DNA from: Pseudodesulfovibrio portus
GTDB taxonomy: Bacteria; Desulfobacterota; Desulfovibrionia; Desulfovibrionales; Desulfovibrionaceae
DNA: 64,000 nt
Direction of reading: 5' to 3'
Assembly (NCBI RefSeq): GCF_026000375.1
Contig: NZ_AP026708.1
Location: 1,118,501-1,182,500 of the forward strand
Positions 53,251-62,260 of the stretch are shown piece by piece. The notes under the pieces were generated by a model that did not search any database, was not told where the DNA came from, and was given only the letters and a program-made list of their open reading frames with translations. The position numbers were made by a program, and so were the translations under genes. Each line of letters opens with the position of its first letter. Within the stretch, counting starts at the first letter, position 1.

Positions 53251-54300
53251 ATGAAATTCGTGGATGAAGCGACCATCAAGGTCATCTCCGGCAACGGCGG
53301 CAACGGCTGTGCGAGCCTCAGGCGCGCGGCCAACCTGCCCAAGGGCGGCCCGGACGGCGGCGACGGCGGCAAGGGCGGCGACGTCATCTTCCGTGGTTCC
53401 TCGCGGCTGATGTCCCTGTACGACTTCCGCCTCAAGCGCAAGTACGCAGCCAAAAACGGTCAGGCCGGAATGGGCCGTGACCGGTACGGCAGGGCCGCCG
53501 AGGACCTGATCGTCGATCTGCCCGTGGGCACGCTCGTCTTCGGGATCACCGAGAACGAAGACGGCTCGACCAGCGAGGAACTCATCGCGGACCTGACCGG
53601 CGACGGAACCGAAATCGTCGTCTGCCAGGGCGGCAAGGGCGGCCGGGGCAACCTGCATTTCAAGTCGTCCGTCAACCGCACCCCCCGCTATGCCGAGCCC
53701 GGTTTCCCCGGTGAAGAGAAGCATATCCGCCTGGAGCTGAAGATCCTGGCCGACGTGGGACTGCTCGGCCTGCCCTCGGCGGGCAAGTCCACCTTCATTG
53801 CCCAGGTGTCCGCAGCCCGGCCCAAGATCGCGGCCTACCCCTTCACCACCCTGGTGCCCAACCTCGGGGTCATCGAGAACGAACATTTCCAGCGGCTGGT
53901 CATAGCCGACATCCCCGGCCTCATCGAAGGAGCCCACGAGGGGCGCGGCCTGGGCATCCAGTTCCTCAAGCACGTGGAACGCACCCGCTTCCTGGTCCAC
54001 ATCCTGGCCGCCGAGGACGTCAACCGCGACAACCCCGTGGACGGCTACGCCATGCTCAACCAGGAACTGACCGAGTACAACGAGGAAATGGCCGAGAAGC
54101 CCCAGATCAAGGTCATCAACAAGATCGACACCCTGACCGAAGAGGACCTGGCGGACTTGAAGGCCAAGGTGGCCGCCTCCGGCGAAACCGTGTTCTTCAT
54201 TTCCGCCCTCACCGGCGAAGGCGTGGATGCCCTGCTGGCCGAAATGTGGAAGCAGTTGGAAGTCATGAACCAGGCCGAAGCCGCCGAGCAGACCGACTAG
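53251..54300 (+). CDS. obgE: Obg-family GTPase
   Basis: 349 residues. The N-terminal glycine-rich Obg fold (KGGPDGGDGGKGGDV, about residues 30-45) precedes the G domain: G1 GLPSAGKST, G3 DIPGLIEGAHEGRGLG and G4 NKID. Obg supports ribosome assembly and growth control. Linkage rplU-rpmA-obg-proB is common in bacteria. There is no long acidic C-terminal tail. Confidence 0.96.
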   Translation: MKFVDEATIKVISGNGGNGCASLRRAANLPKGGPDGGDGGKGGDVIFRGSSRLMSLYDFRLKRKYAAKNGQAGMGRDRYGRAAEDLIVDLPVGTLVFGITENEDGSTSEELIADLTGDGTEIVVCQGGKGGRGNLHFKSSVNRTPRYAEPGFPGEEKHIRLELKILADVGLLGLPSAGKSTFIAQVSAARPKIAAYPFTTLVPNLGVIENEHFQRLVIADIPGLIEGAHEGRGLGIQFLKHVERTRFLVHILAAEDVNRDNPVDGYAMLNQELTEYNEEMAEKPQIKVINKIDTLTEEDLADLKAKVAASGETVFFISALTGEGVDALLAEMWKQLEVMNQAEAAEQTD

Positions 54301-54429
54301 CCGTCCGCTTCACTCCCGAGTGCGGATCAGGTGGTCCGCCGCCCCCGCAGGTCCCGGAAACGGGATATCGGCGGCCAGCCCGAAGTCATGCCTTGCCACC
54401 CCCGCCCGGAGTGCTGTACTGTGCGCCCC

Positions 54430-55587
54430 ATGACGAATCATGCGATCAATCGGCAGTCCGTTCTCGCCTCGCTCAAACGTGTGGTGGTCAAGGTCGGGAG
54501 TGCCGTCATCACCACCGGGGACGGGCTCGACAGTACGGCCATCAACCGGCTCGCGGACCAGCTCTGCGGGCTGCGGGACCGGTCCGTGGACGTAATCCTG
54601 GTCTCTTCCGGCGCAGTGGCCGCAGGCCGCCAGCGCATCTTCGAACGCACGCGGCAGACGCAGAATCCTGCCGACATGGCCTCGCGCCAGGCCGCTTCCG
54701 CCGTGGGCCAGGGACGTCTCATGCACGACTACGACGAGGCCTTTGCCAGGCACGGCGTGGTCACGGCCCAGATGCTGCTCACCCGCAGCGGCCTCAAGGA
54801 CCGGGAACGGTTCCTCAACGCGCGCACCACCATGGAACGCCTCCTGGAATGGGGCGTCATCCCCATCGTCAACGAGAACGACACCGTCTCCACCCGCGAA
54901 CTGGAGTTCGGCGACAACGACACCCTCGGGGCCATGTGCGTGGGGCTGACCGGAGCCGACCTGTTCGTCAGCCTGACCTCTGCGGACGGCGTGTTCGACA
55001 GGAACCCGGACAGCAGCCCGGACGCCAAGCCCATGCCGACCATCGACAACATCTGCGACCTGGACATCGAATCCCTGTGCGACGGCAAGACCTCGGTGGG
55101 CACCGGCGGCATGTACTCCAAGCTCCGGGCCGCGCGCCGCGCCTCCCAGTTGGGCGTGCCGACCTTCATCGTGTCCGGCAAGGGCGACTTCGACATCCTG
55201 GCCGCCCTCGAAAGCAAGACCCGGGGCACCCTGATCCTGCCGCGCAAGAACGCGGTGTCGAGCAAGAAATTCTGGCTCGCCTACCACGACGACCCGGCCG
55301 GTTCCATCCGGGTGGACAAAGGCGCTGCGGGCGCACTGCTGCGCAAGGGCAAATCGCTCCTGCCCATCGGCATCGCCGGGGTGGACGGCTGCTTCGAGCG
55401 CGGGGCCCTGGTCTTCATCAGGACCCTGGAAGGCGAGGAGCTGGGTGTCGGCATATCCAATTTTTCGGCCGACGAGCTGTGCCGCATCAAGGGCAGGCAC
55501 ACCGACGAGCTGGCCGCCATCCTCGGCCCCATTCCGTCCGACGAAGCGATCCACCGGGACAACATGCTGCTGGACGCGGCCATCTAG
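54430..55587 (+). CDS. proB: Glutamate 5-kinase
   Basis: 385 residues. The first step of proline synthesis. The amino-acid kinase domain has VVVKVGSAVIT, VSSGAVAAGR and NENDTVSTRELEFGDND, and TGGMYSKLRAA is the ATP-site loop. A C-terminal PUA domain (from about 285) is present. The start at 54430 begins MTNHAINRQS and gives the family length. The MFS gene follows with no gap. Confidence 0.96.
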   Translation: MTNHAINRQSVLASLKRVVVKVGSAVITTGDGLDSTAINRLADQLCGLRDRSVDVILVSSGAVAAGRQRIFERTRQTQNPADMASRQAASAVGQGRLMHDYDEAFARHGVVTAQMLLTRSGLKDRERFLNARTTMERLLEWGVIPIVNENDTVSTRELEFGDNDTLGAMCVGLTGADLFVSLTSADGVFDRNPDSSPDAKPMPTIDNICDLDIESLCDGKTSVGTGGMYSKLRAARRASQLGVPTFIVSGKGDFDILAALESKTRGTLILPRKNAVSSKKFWLAYHDDPAGSIRVDKGAAGALLRKGKSLLPIGIAGVDGCFERGALVFIRTLEGEELGVGISNFSADELCRIKGRHTDELAAILGPIPSDEAIHRDNMLLDAAI

Positions 55588-56784
55588 ATGCGAAGACTTT
55601 ATCTCGACAAGAATCTGCAATTCATCTTCGGCGTAACCCTGATGGCCGTGCTCGGCGTGTCCTCCATCATCCCGGCCCTGCCGGATATCATGGAGGGGCT
55701 GTCCTTCACCCCGGCCACCATCGGCCTGACCATCGCGGTCTTCACCCTGCCCGGCGTGCTGCTGGCGCCCCTGGTGGGCATCCTGGCCGATCGGCTGGGG
55801 CGCAAGGTGGTGCTGGTGCCGTCCCTGTTCCTGTTCGGCGGCTTCGGATTCGCCTGCTTCTTCGCCCAATCCGTCACCCAACTGCTGGTCCTCCGCTTCT
55901 GCCAGGGCGTGGGCGCGGCCCCGCTGGGCGTGCTCTACGGGACCATGATCGGCGATCTGTACGAAGGCCGCGAACGCGGCCAGGCCATGGGCTACAATTC
56001 CTCGGTCCTGGCCATGGGCACGGCGGGCTTTCCGGCCCTGGGCGGTTTCCTGGCCCTGCTCGGCTGGAACTGGCCCTTTCTCCTGCCGCTCGTGGCCATC
56101 CCGCTGGGACTGGCCATCTCCACGGCCATGGACACGCCGGAACCCCGGATTTCCGGCAGCTTCAAGCAATATCTCTCCACCGCGCTGACCCAGATGAAAA
56201 CCCGGCAGGCGCTCTCCCTGTTCGCCACCACCCTGCTGACCTTCGTCATCCTCTACGGCCCCATCGTCACCTACCTGCCGCTGCTGCTCGACCTCCGATT
56301 CCACGCCTCGCCCGCGTCCATCGGCATGATCTTCCTCGTGGCCTCGGGCTTCTCCGGCCTGGCCTCGTTCCAGCTCGGCAGGCTGGCCGAATGTTTCGGG
56401 CAAAAGGCGCTGCTGGGCACAGCGGCCGTGCTCTACGGGCTGGCCATGCTGCTCATGCCGCATGCGCCCGGCATGTGGCAGGTGATCCCGCCCGTGATCT
56501 GCTTCGGCCTGGCCCAGGGGTTGAACATCCCGACCATCATGACCATGCTGACCTCGCTGGCGCCCATGGAACAGCGCGGCGCGTTCATGGCCGCCAACGG
56601 GCTGCTCCTGCGCCTGGCCCAGACCGTGGCCCCGTTGGTCATGGGCGGCATCTACGCCCTGTTCGGCATGGGGGCCGTCTTCCTCGGCGGGCTGGCCTGC
56701 GCTGCGGCCCTCCTCGGTCTGGCCCTGTTCGCCACCCGAAACACCCGGCCCGAGCCTAATACTCCCGAATGTCCACGCCGATAA
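55588..56784 (+). CDS. Major facilitator superfamily transporter
   Basis: 398 residues, about twelve membrane helices. The motif GILADRLGRKVVLVPSLFLFG between helices 2 and 3 is the MFS signature, and PALPDIMEGL near residue 33 resembles drug:H+ antiporter-1 members such as the Bcr/tetracycline group. The start codon abuts the proB stop. The substrate is unknown. Confidence 0.88.
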   Translation: MRRLYLDKNLQFIFGVTLMAVLGVSSIIPALPDIMEGLSFTPATIGLTIAVFTLPGVLLAPLVGILADRLGRKVVLVPSLFLFGGFGFACFFAQSVTQLLVLRFCQGVGAAPLGVLYGTMIGDLYEGRERGQAMGYNSSVLAMGTAGFPALGGFLALLGWNWPFLLPLVAIPLGLAISTAMDTPEPRISGSFKQYLSTALTQMKTRQALSLFATTLLTFVILYGPIVTYLPLLLDLRFHASPASIGMIFLVASGFSGLASFQLGRLAECFGQKALLGTAAVLYGLAMLLMPHAPGMWQVIPPVICFGLAQGLNIPTIMTMLTSLAPMEQRGAFMAANGLLLRLAQTVAPLVMGGIYALFGMGAVFLGGLACAAALLGLALFATRNTRPEPNTPECPRR

Positions 56785-56791
56785 GAAAGGC

Positions 56792-56938
56792 ATGACAGGT
56801 ATTCGAAACCGATTGCAGCACAGGCTCAACCCGCTGCACCTCTATTGCCGGCTGCGCACCCTGGGCATGACCCACGGGACGGCCGTCATTCTCTCCCGCT
56901 GCTACGAGCGGGCGCTCTACCGCCTCGTGCTTGCCTGA
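56792..56938 (+). CDS. Small basic protein (48 residues) of unknown function
   Basis: Reads MTGIRNRLQHRLNPLHLYCRLRT then GMTHGTAVILSRCYERALYRLVLA. It starts 7 bp after the MFS stop behind AAGAAAGG. It is amphipathic and rich in Arg and Leu. Its regular composition and coupling to the upstream gene make it likely real. No family was recognised. Confidence 0.5.
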   Translation: MTGIRNRLQHRLNPLHLYCRLRTLGMTHGTAVILSRCYERALYRLVLA

Positions 56939-57027
56939 CCCCTGTGCCACATTGATGGCAGGTACTTTCCCCTTGTACCCGGAAGTCCTCTGTGAGATTG
57001 TTCCGGACCGTACGAAGGGAGGGGTTT

Positions 57028-57798
57028 ATGCGTATTTTCCTGGGATTTGACGACACCGACGACCACGACTCGGCCATGGGGACCGGACGGCTGGTGCGCG
57101 AATTCGGCTGCCAACTGCCCGAGGGGTACACCCTGGCGGGCATCGTCCGGCACCAGCTGCCGCGGCTGGAAGAAATACCCTTCACCTCCAACAACAGCTC
57201 GGCCTGCGCAATCATCGACATGGACGACGACTGCTCCCCCGACATGCTGCGCGACCTGGCCGTCAAACACCTTGAAGCCCACTGCGCGCCCGGCAGCGAC
57301 CCCGGCCTGTGCCTGGCCGCAGAAGCCGACGTCGTCCCCGCCATGGTCGAATTCGGGCAAAAGGCCACCGGCCACCGGTTGACCCAGAAAGAGGCCATGG
57401 AAACGGCCCGTTCAATTCAGTTGTACGGCCTGGGCGGCACCAACGACGGCATCATCGGCGCCCTGGCCGCCGTGGGCCTGACCCGACTCGGCTGGTGCGG
57501 ACGGTTCATCGAATTCGGACGGCTGCGGGACCTCCCCGCCGACATGCACGTTCACGACCTGAACGACATCGGCGTGTCCGTGGTCTCCGTGGACCGCGAC
57601 CCGTTGGTGCCCCTGCCGGGCGACGTGGTGACAAACGCGGTCTGGATCCGCCCCTCCCTGTGGGACGGCAAACCCGTACTGCAGGTCAGGAACGTGGAAC
57701 ACGGCGTCTGGGCTCCCGCCCATTCCAAAAGGGGCAAACACAAGGACAAGGCGCGCCGGGACAAACCGGCGTCTACCCTCTCCGGTAGAACGCAATAA
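57028..57798 (+). CDS. TiaS-like kinase-domain protein
   Basis: 256 residues. The start IFLGFDDTDDHDSAMGTGRLVREF contains the DDTD motif that opens the archaeal tRNA(Ile2) agmatidine synthetase TiaS and its bacterial relatives. Only a domain of that type seems present; the OB fold and zinc ribbons that bind tRNA in TiaS are missing, and a Lys/Arg tail (KRGKHKDKARRDK) replaces them. The substrate is unknown. GAAGGGAGGGG precedes the start. Its last 26 bp overlap the convergent padR gene. Confidence 0.65.
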   Translation: MRIFLGFDDTDDHDSAMGTGRLVREFGCQLPEGYTLAGIVRHQLPRLEEIPFTSNNSSACAIIDMDDDCSPDMLRDLAVKHLEAHCAPGSDPGLCLAAEADVVPAMVEFGQKATGHRLTQKEAMETARSIQLYGLGGTNDGIIGALAAVGLTRLGWCGRFIEFGRLRDLPADMHVHDLNDIGVSVVSVDRDPLVPLPGDVVTNAVWIRPSLWDGKPVLQVRNVEHGVWAPAHSKRGKHKDKARRDKPASTLSGRTQ

Positions 57799-58117
57799 AG
57801 GCGTCGAGCCTGTCCCGCTGCTGCTCCATGTGCTGAATCCACATCTCCAGCACTTCCTCGCCCTCCGGGGTGATGGAATAGACCCGCTTTGCCGGGCCGT
57901 CGCCCTCATTGTCCCAACTCGAGGTCACCAGTCCCTCCTCGTCCATCTGCCGCAGATGGCGGTAGACCATGCCCGGAGGCGCGTCCCCGCTCAAGAACCC
58001 GTACTCGCTGATGGCGCTGATCAAAGGGTATCCGTAGTTCGGCCCCTCGCGCAGGGCCATCAAAAGGGAAGGCTGCATATACCGTTGACGCTTCTCGCCG
58101 CCGACTTTCTTCGACAT
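57773..58117 (-). CDS. PadR-family transcriptional regulator
   Basis: 114 residues. A winged helix is shown by LLMALREGPNYGYPLISAISE, then PGMVYRHLRQMDEEGLVTSSWDNEGDGPAKRVYSITPEG (in parts), the classic PadR pattern, followed by a short C-terminal dimerisation helix. It is divergent from a small gene at 58208 across a large inverted repeat, which is probably its operator. AGAAGGAA precedes the start. Confidence 0.9.
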   Translation of the reverse strand: MSKKVGGEKRQRYMQPSLLMALREGPNYGYPLISAISEYGFLSGDAPPGMVYRHLRQMDEEGLVTSSWDNEGDGPAKRVYSITPEGEEVLEMWIQHMEQQRDRLDAFIAFYRRG

Positions 58118-58145
58118 CGTACTATTTCCTTCTTGACTCTATGTG

Positions 58146-58186
58146 CTTGATGGATATATAAACACTATAGACCAATATCCATCAAG
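58146..58186. promoter_or_regulatory. Perfect 12-bp inverted repeat, probable PadR operator
   Basis: CTTGATGGATAT (58146-58157) and ATATCCATCAAG (58175-58186) are exact complements 17 bp apart, lying between the divergent padR and small-protein genes. The spacer holds a TATAGA-like -10 sequence, so binding would block both promoters. Confidence 0.75.
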
Positions 58187-58207
58187 GCTCAAGCCAAGGA
58201 GGACGAT

Positions 58208-58414
58208 ATGAAGATTTTTGTCAGGGAAAGACGGCGTTCCGACAAGGGAGACAAGAAGCCCCGTTACCGCGTTGTCGGTGTGCAGGGCGGAGACCTCAAG
58301 ATTTACGTCAAGCGCATCCGCAAATGCGAACTCGATGAAATCGCCAAGTCCACCGGTGCCGAGGTCGTTCTCCTGGAACGCGACGGCGAAGGCAAGGGCG
58401 GCGGCAAGGAATAG
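58208..58414 (+). CDS. Small basic protein (68 residues) under probable PadR control
   Basis: Starts MKIFVRERRRSDKGDKKPRYRV after a strong AAGGAGG. The middle (VVGVQGGDLKIYVKRIRKCELDEIAKSTGAEVVLLE, in parts) looks like a compact alpha/beta domain, and the tail is GEGKGGGKE. One Cys is present. No signal or membrane helix is seen. No family was recognised. It has its own terminator and is the only gene on its side of the operator, so it is probably the main target of the PadR protein. Confidence 0.75.
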   Translation: MKIFVRERRRSDKGDKKPRYRVVGVQGGDLKIYVKRIRKCELDEIAKSTGAEVVLLERDGEGKGGGKE

Positions 58415-58430
58415 CCGCGCAACGCACGCA

Positions 58431-58465
58431 AAAAAGGCCGGGAGCATCATGCTCCCGGCCTTTTT
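58431..58465. terminator. Bidirectional intrinsic terminator
   Basis: GGCCGGGAGC (58436-58445) and GCTCCCGGCC (58451-58460) form a perfect stem around ATCAT, with AAAAA before and TTTTT after. It serves both the small gene and the convergent Mo-storage-like gene. Confidence 0.95.
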
Positions 58466-58484
58466 CGCGTTTTGTCGATTCCGT

Positions 58485-59333
58485 CTAATCCTTGTAGATG
58501 ATGGTGCCCACATGCTCGCCTTCCAGGGCGGCGTGGAGGTGTTCGGGGTGGCGCAGGACGTCGATGATCTGGAAGGACTTGAGCGTCTTGGCGTTCTTGA
58601 GGAAGGTCAGGACGGGCCGCTCCACGATGAGGTCTTCCAGGTCCATCTCGATGAGTTCGTCCACGTGAATCTTGTCGAAGAACTTCATGGTCTTCCGGTC
58701 GCCCTTCTTGGGATCGTTCTCGTACATGCCCTTCTCGTCCTTGAGATAGATCAGGGACTTGGCACCGATATTTTCGGCCAGGAGGCACGCGCCCGAGTCC
58801 GTGCGGTGGGGCGGAATGGAGCCCAGCTCCGCCGGGTGCTCGAAAAACCCGTAGGGCGGGATACCGGTGGTGATGGGGATGTAGCCGAGCTGGCAGTACA
58901 TGTGCAACTGTTCCAGGTGCGCGCCGTGGCCGATCATGGCACCGCCGTGCTTGGCCAGGAGCACGGACAGCATCTCCGCGTTCTGGGCCGACACCTTGTC
59001 GCCGAGCTTGGACAGGACGCCGGTGGGCATGCCCAGATCGACGCCGATGTTGTACACGTGCCGGGCCCGGGTGCCGCCGCCGCACATGAGAAGGATCTTG
59101 TGCTTCTCCTTGGCCTTGACCAGCTCCTCGAGAATGGGGAACAGGGCTTTGGCCCCCCGGTCCATGATGGACTGCCCCCCGATCTTGAGCACGTTGACGT
59201 CCGGCTGCATGCGAAAATATTCGGCCGACTCGGTCCGACGGAGCAGCGCCTTGCCGACCAGGGACTCGCCCATCAGCGGGGTGTCAATATGCAGGCGTCC
59301 CTTTTCTTCTTGTTCCTTGATGAGCTTGCCCAT
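58485..59333 (-). CDS. Molybdenum-storage-protein-like amino-acid-kinase-fold protein
   Basis: 282 residues. It matches the MosA/MosB type of the amino-acid/UMP kinase superfamily: LKIGGQSIMDRGAKALFPI, then GGGTRARHVYNIGVDLGMPTGVLSKLGDKVS (in parts), PPHRTDSGACLLAEN and a C-terminal GEHVGTII. In Azotobacter the related hexamer stores over a hundred Mo or W atoms as polyoxometalate clusters using ATP. Here a single subunit type is encoded, next to a MOT1 molybdate transporter. GGAGG precedes the start. Whether it stores Mo or W, or acts as a kinase, cannot be told from sequence. Confidence 0.82.
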   Translation of the reverse strand: MGKLIKEQEEKGRLHIDTPLMGESLVGKALLRRTESAEYFRMQPDVNVLKIGGQSIMDRGAKALFPILEELVKAKEKHKILLMCGGGTRARHVYNIGVDLGMPTGVLSKLGDKVSAQNAEMLSVLLAKHGGAMIGHGAHLEQLHMYCQLGYIPITTGIPPYGFFEHPAELGSIPPHRTDSGACLLAENIGAKSLIYLKDEKGMYENDPKKGDRKTMKFFDKIHVDELIEMDLEDLIVERPVLTFLKNAKTLKSFQIIDVLRHPEHLHAALEGEHVGTIIYKD

Positions 59334-59438
59334 GAAATTCCTCCAAATTCAATTTTTTAAATTCACTCAGCACCATTGTACCTGCCGGGATAAAAAAAAC
59401 AAGCGGGTTATTGCGTTCCGGACTTCGGCACCGGGGGA

Positions 59439-60632
59439 TCAGACCGTGATCCGGCCCTTGTTCATGAGATGCATCAGGACGAGGCCAACGCCGAACGCCC
59501 AGGCCAGGTTGGCGGCCAGGGTGATGCCGAGCATGACCACGATGACGAACAGGTGGGAGCGGGACTCCACGTCCTGGATGGTCAGGGCCAGCTGGATGCC
59601 GGAGAAGAACAGCAGCACGCCGAGCACGCCCATGGGCAGCAGGTGCAGCGCACCTGCGGACCCCGGCCCCAGCAGCACGGCCAGGAGCAGGAAAAACCCG
59701 CCGATGACGATGTTGGACCCGGCGGTGCGCGCGCCGAAGGCGTAATGCGCGGCCAGCCCGCCCGCGCCGTGGCAGACCGGCATGCCGCCCACCAGGGAAG
59801 AAAAGACGTTGGCCAGCCCCATGGAGATGCACAGGGCGCGGTCCGTGACACGGCGGCTTTCCTCGCCGAAATATTCGAAGCTCAGGTCCCGGCTGGCGAT
59901 GACCGCGTTGCCCATGGTCATGGGAATCTGGGGCAGGACCAGGGCGAACAGGCCGTAGGTCAGGTCCACCCCCGTGGGCAGGCCGAACGGCAGGATTTCG
60001 GGCAGGTGCAGCCCCACGGAGGCCGAGGCCAGCTCGCGCCACGCGCCCAGGGCCGCCCCGAAGGCCGCCCCGCAAACCACGACCACCAGCCCGGCCGGAT
60101 AGCGACGGTTCTTGAGCAGGAACAGGGTGACCAGCCCGAACAGGACGCCCGTGACCACGGACATGGGCACCGGGCCCAGGGCCTGGACGGACAAATACGG
60201 CTCGACGCCGCCGCGCATGGCCTGGAACGGGCTGTTGCCCACGATGAGGGACGCGCCCTTGGAGAGCAGGAGCACGCCGGTTGCCAGCTGAACGCCCCTG
60301 ATGACGGGCCGGGGGACCACCTTGGCCACCACGTTGACCAGGCCCGTGGCCCCGAGAATGAGCAACAGGGCCGCCAGGAGCATCCCCGAACCGGTGATCA
60401 CGCCGGGCGTCAGCGCCAGGGCGATGCCGTAGGCGGACACCACCTTCATGGGCTGGACCGCGATGGGCACCCGGAAATAGGAACCGGCCAGGATGTACAT
60501 CAGCCCGATGGTCAGGAACAGCCCGGTGGCGGACAGCCCGTTGATCATGATCATGCCGAAGGCCAGCGGCAGGAGCGTACCCAAATCCCCCACGGACCCG
60601 GCCCATTCCATTCTGTTGAAACTGATCTTCAC
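59439..60632 (-). CDS. MOT1-type molybdate/sulfate transporter
   Basis: 397 residues, ten or more membrane helices, from GTG 60632. MEWAGSVGDLGTLLPLAFGM at the start and VPIAVQPMKVVSAYGIAL are the two conserved motifs of the MOT1 branch of the SulP superfamily, which in eukaryotes carries molybdate. The C-terminal STAS domain of ordinary SulP sulfate carriers is absent, as in MOT1. It is upstream of the Mo-storage-like gene in the same direction with a gap of 105 bp, forming a probable uptake-and-storage operon. Confidence 0.82.
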   Translation of the reverse strand: MKISFNRMEWAGSVGDLGTLLPLAFGMIMINGLSATGLFLTIGLMYILAGSYFRVPIAVQPMKVVSAYGIALALTPGVITGSGMLLAALLLILGATGLVNVVAKVVPRPVIRGVQLATGVLLLSKGASLIVGNSPFQAMRGGVEPYLSVQALGPVPMSVVTGVLFGLVTLFLLKNRRYPAGLVVVVCGAAFGAALGAWRELASASVGLHLPEILPFGLPTGVDLTYGLFALVLPQIPMTMGNAVIASRDLSFEYFGEESRRVTDRALCISMGLANVFSSLVGGMPVCHGAGGLAAHYAFGARTAGSNIVIGGFFLLLAVLLGPGSAGALHLLPMGVLGVLLFFSGIQLALTIQDVESRSHLFVIVVMLGITLAANLAWAFGVGLVLMHLMNKGRITV

Positions 60633-60736
60633 GTCCTACCGTCCTGTCATGAGTTATTGGACTCACTGGACAATTAACAGGTCCGGACAACGAAATGCAA
60701 CCGTTCCAACCCAAAAAACATACCTTTCCACTCTGA

Positions 60737-61762
<1,026 letters not shown>

Positions 61763-61771
61763 GGGGACCGC

Positions 61772-62173
61772 ATGGAGCATCCTCAATGGACCGAAAGACT
61801 CAGCGTCGGGCTGGACGCCATCGACGCGCAGCACAAGCAGCTCTTCGCCATCTCCGAGGCCCTGCACTCGGCCCTCCTCTCCGGCCAGGGAAAGGAGGCC
61901 GTGAAAAAGGCCTTCAAGGACCTGGAAGCCTACACAACCAGGCATTTCACGGAGGAAGAAGACTTCATGCGCTCCATCGGCTACCCGGACATCGAAGCAC
62001 ACAAGACCCAGCACGAACAGCTGCTGCTGCGCTGCCGGATGCTCTGGAATCTCGACCGGCGGAACGACCCCATCAAACCCGAGGGCGTCGCATTTTTCCT
62101 GGCCGAATGGCTCGACGAGCACGTCTCAACCAGCGACAAGGCCATCGGGGATTTCGTCAGGTCCCGGAAATAA
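61772..62173 (+). CDS. Bacteriohemerythrin
   Basis: 133 residues. The diiron ligands are visible in the family pattern: DAIDAQHKQLF, HFTEEEDFM, HKTQHEQL and a late DEHVSTSDK. The fold binds O2 reversibly, for sensing or delivery, and is common in Desulfovibrio. TAGGGGGAC precedes the start. It is a stand-alone domain without a chemoreceptor. Confidence 0.93.
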   Translation: MEHPQWTERLSVGLDAIDAQHKQLFAISEALHSALLSGQGKEAVKKAFKDLEAYTTRHFTEEEDFMRSIGYPDIEAHKTQHEQLLLRCRMLWNLDRRNDPIKPEGVAFFLAEWLDEHVSTSDKAIGDFVRSRK

Positions 62174-62260
62174 CCGGTGCCAAACCGGCACCAATGGCGC
62201 ACCCCTTGAACCATGGGCCGGGCCATAGGTATCCTCATCGGAACAGGAACCGATACCATC

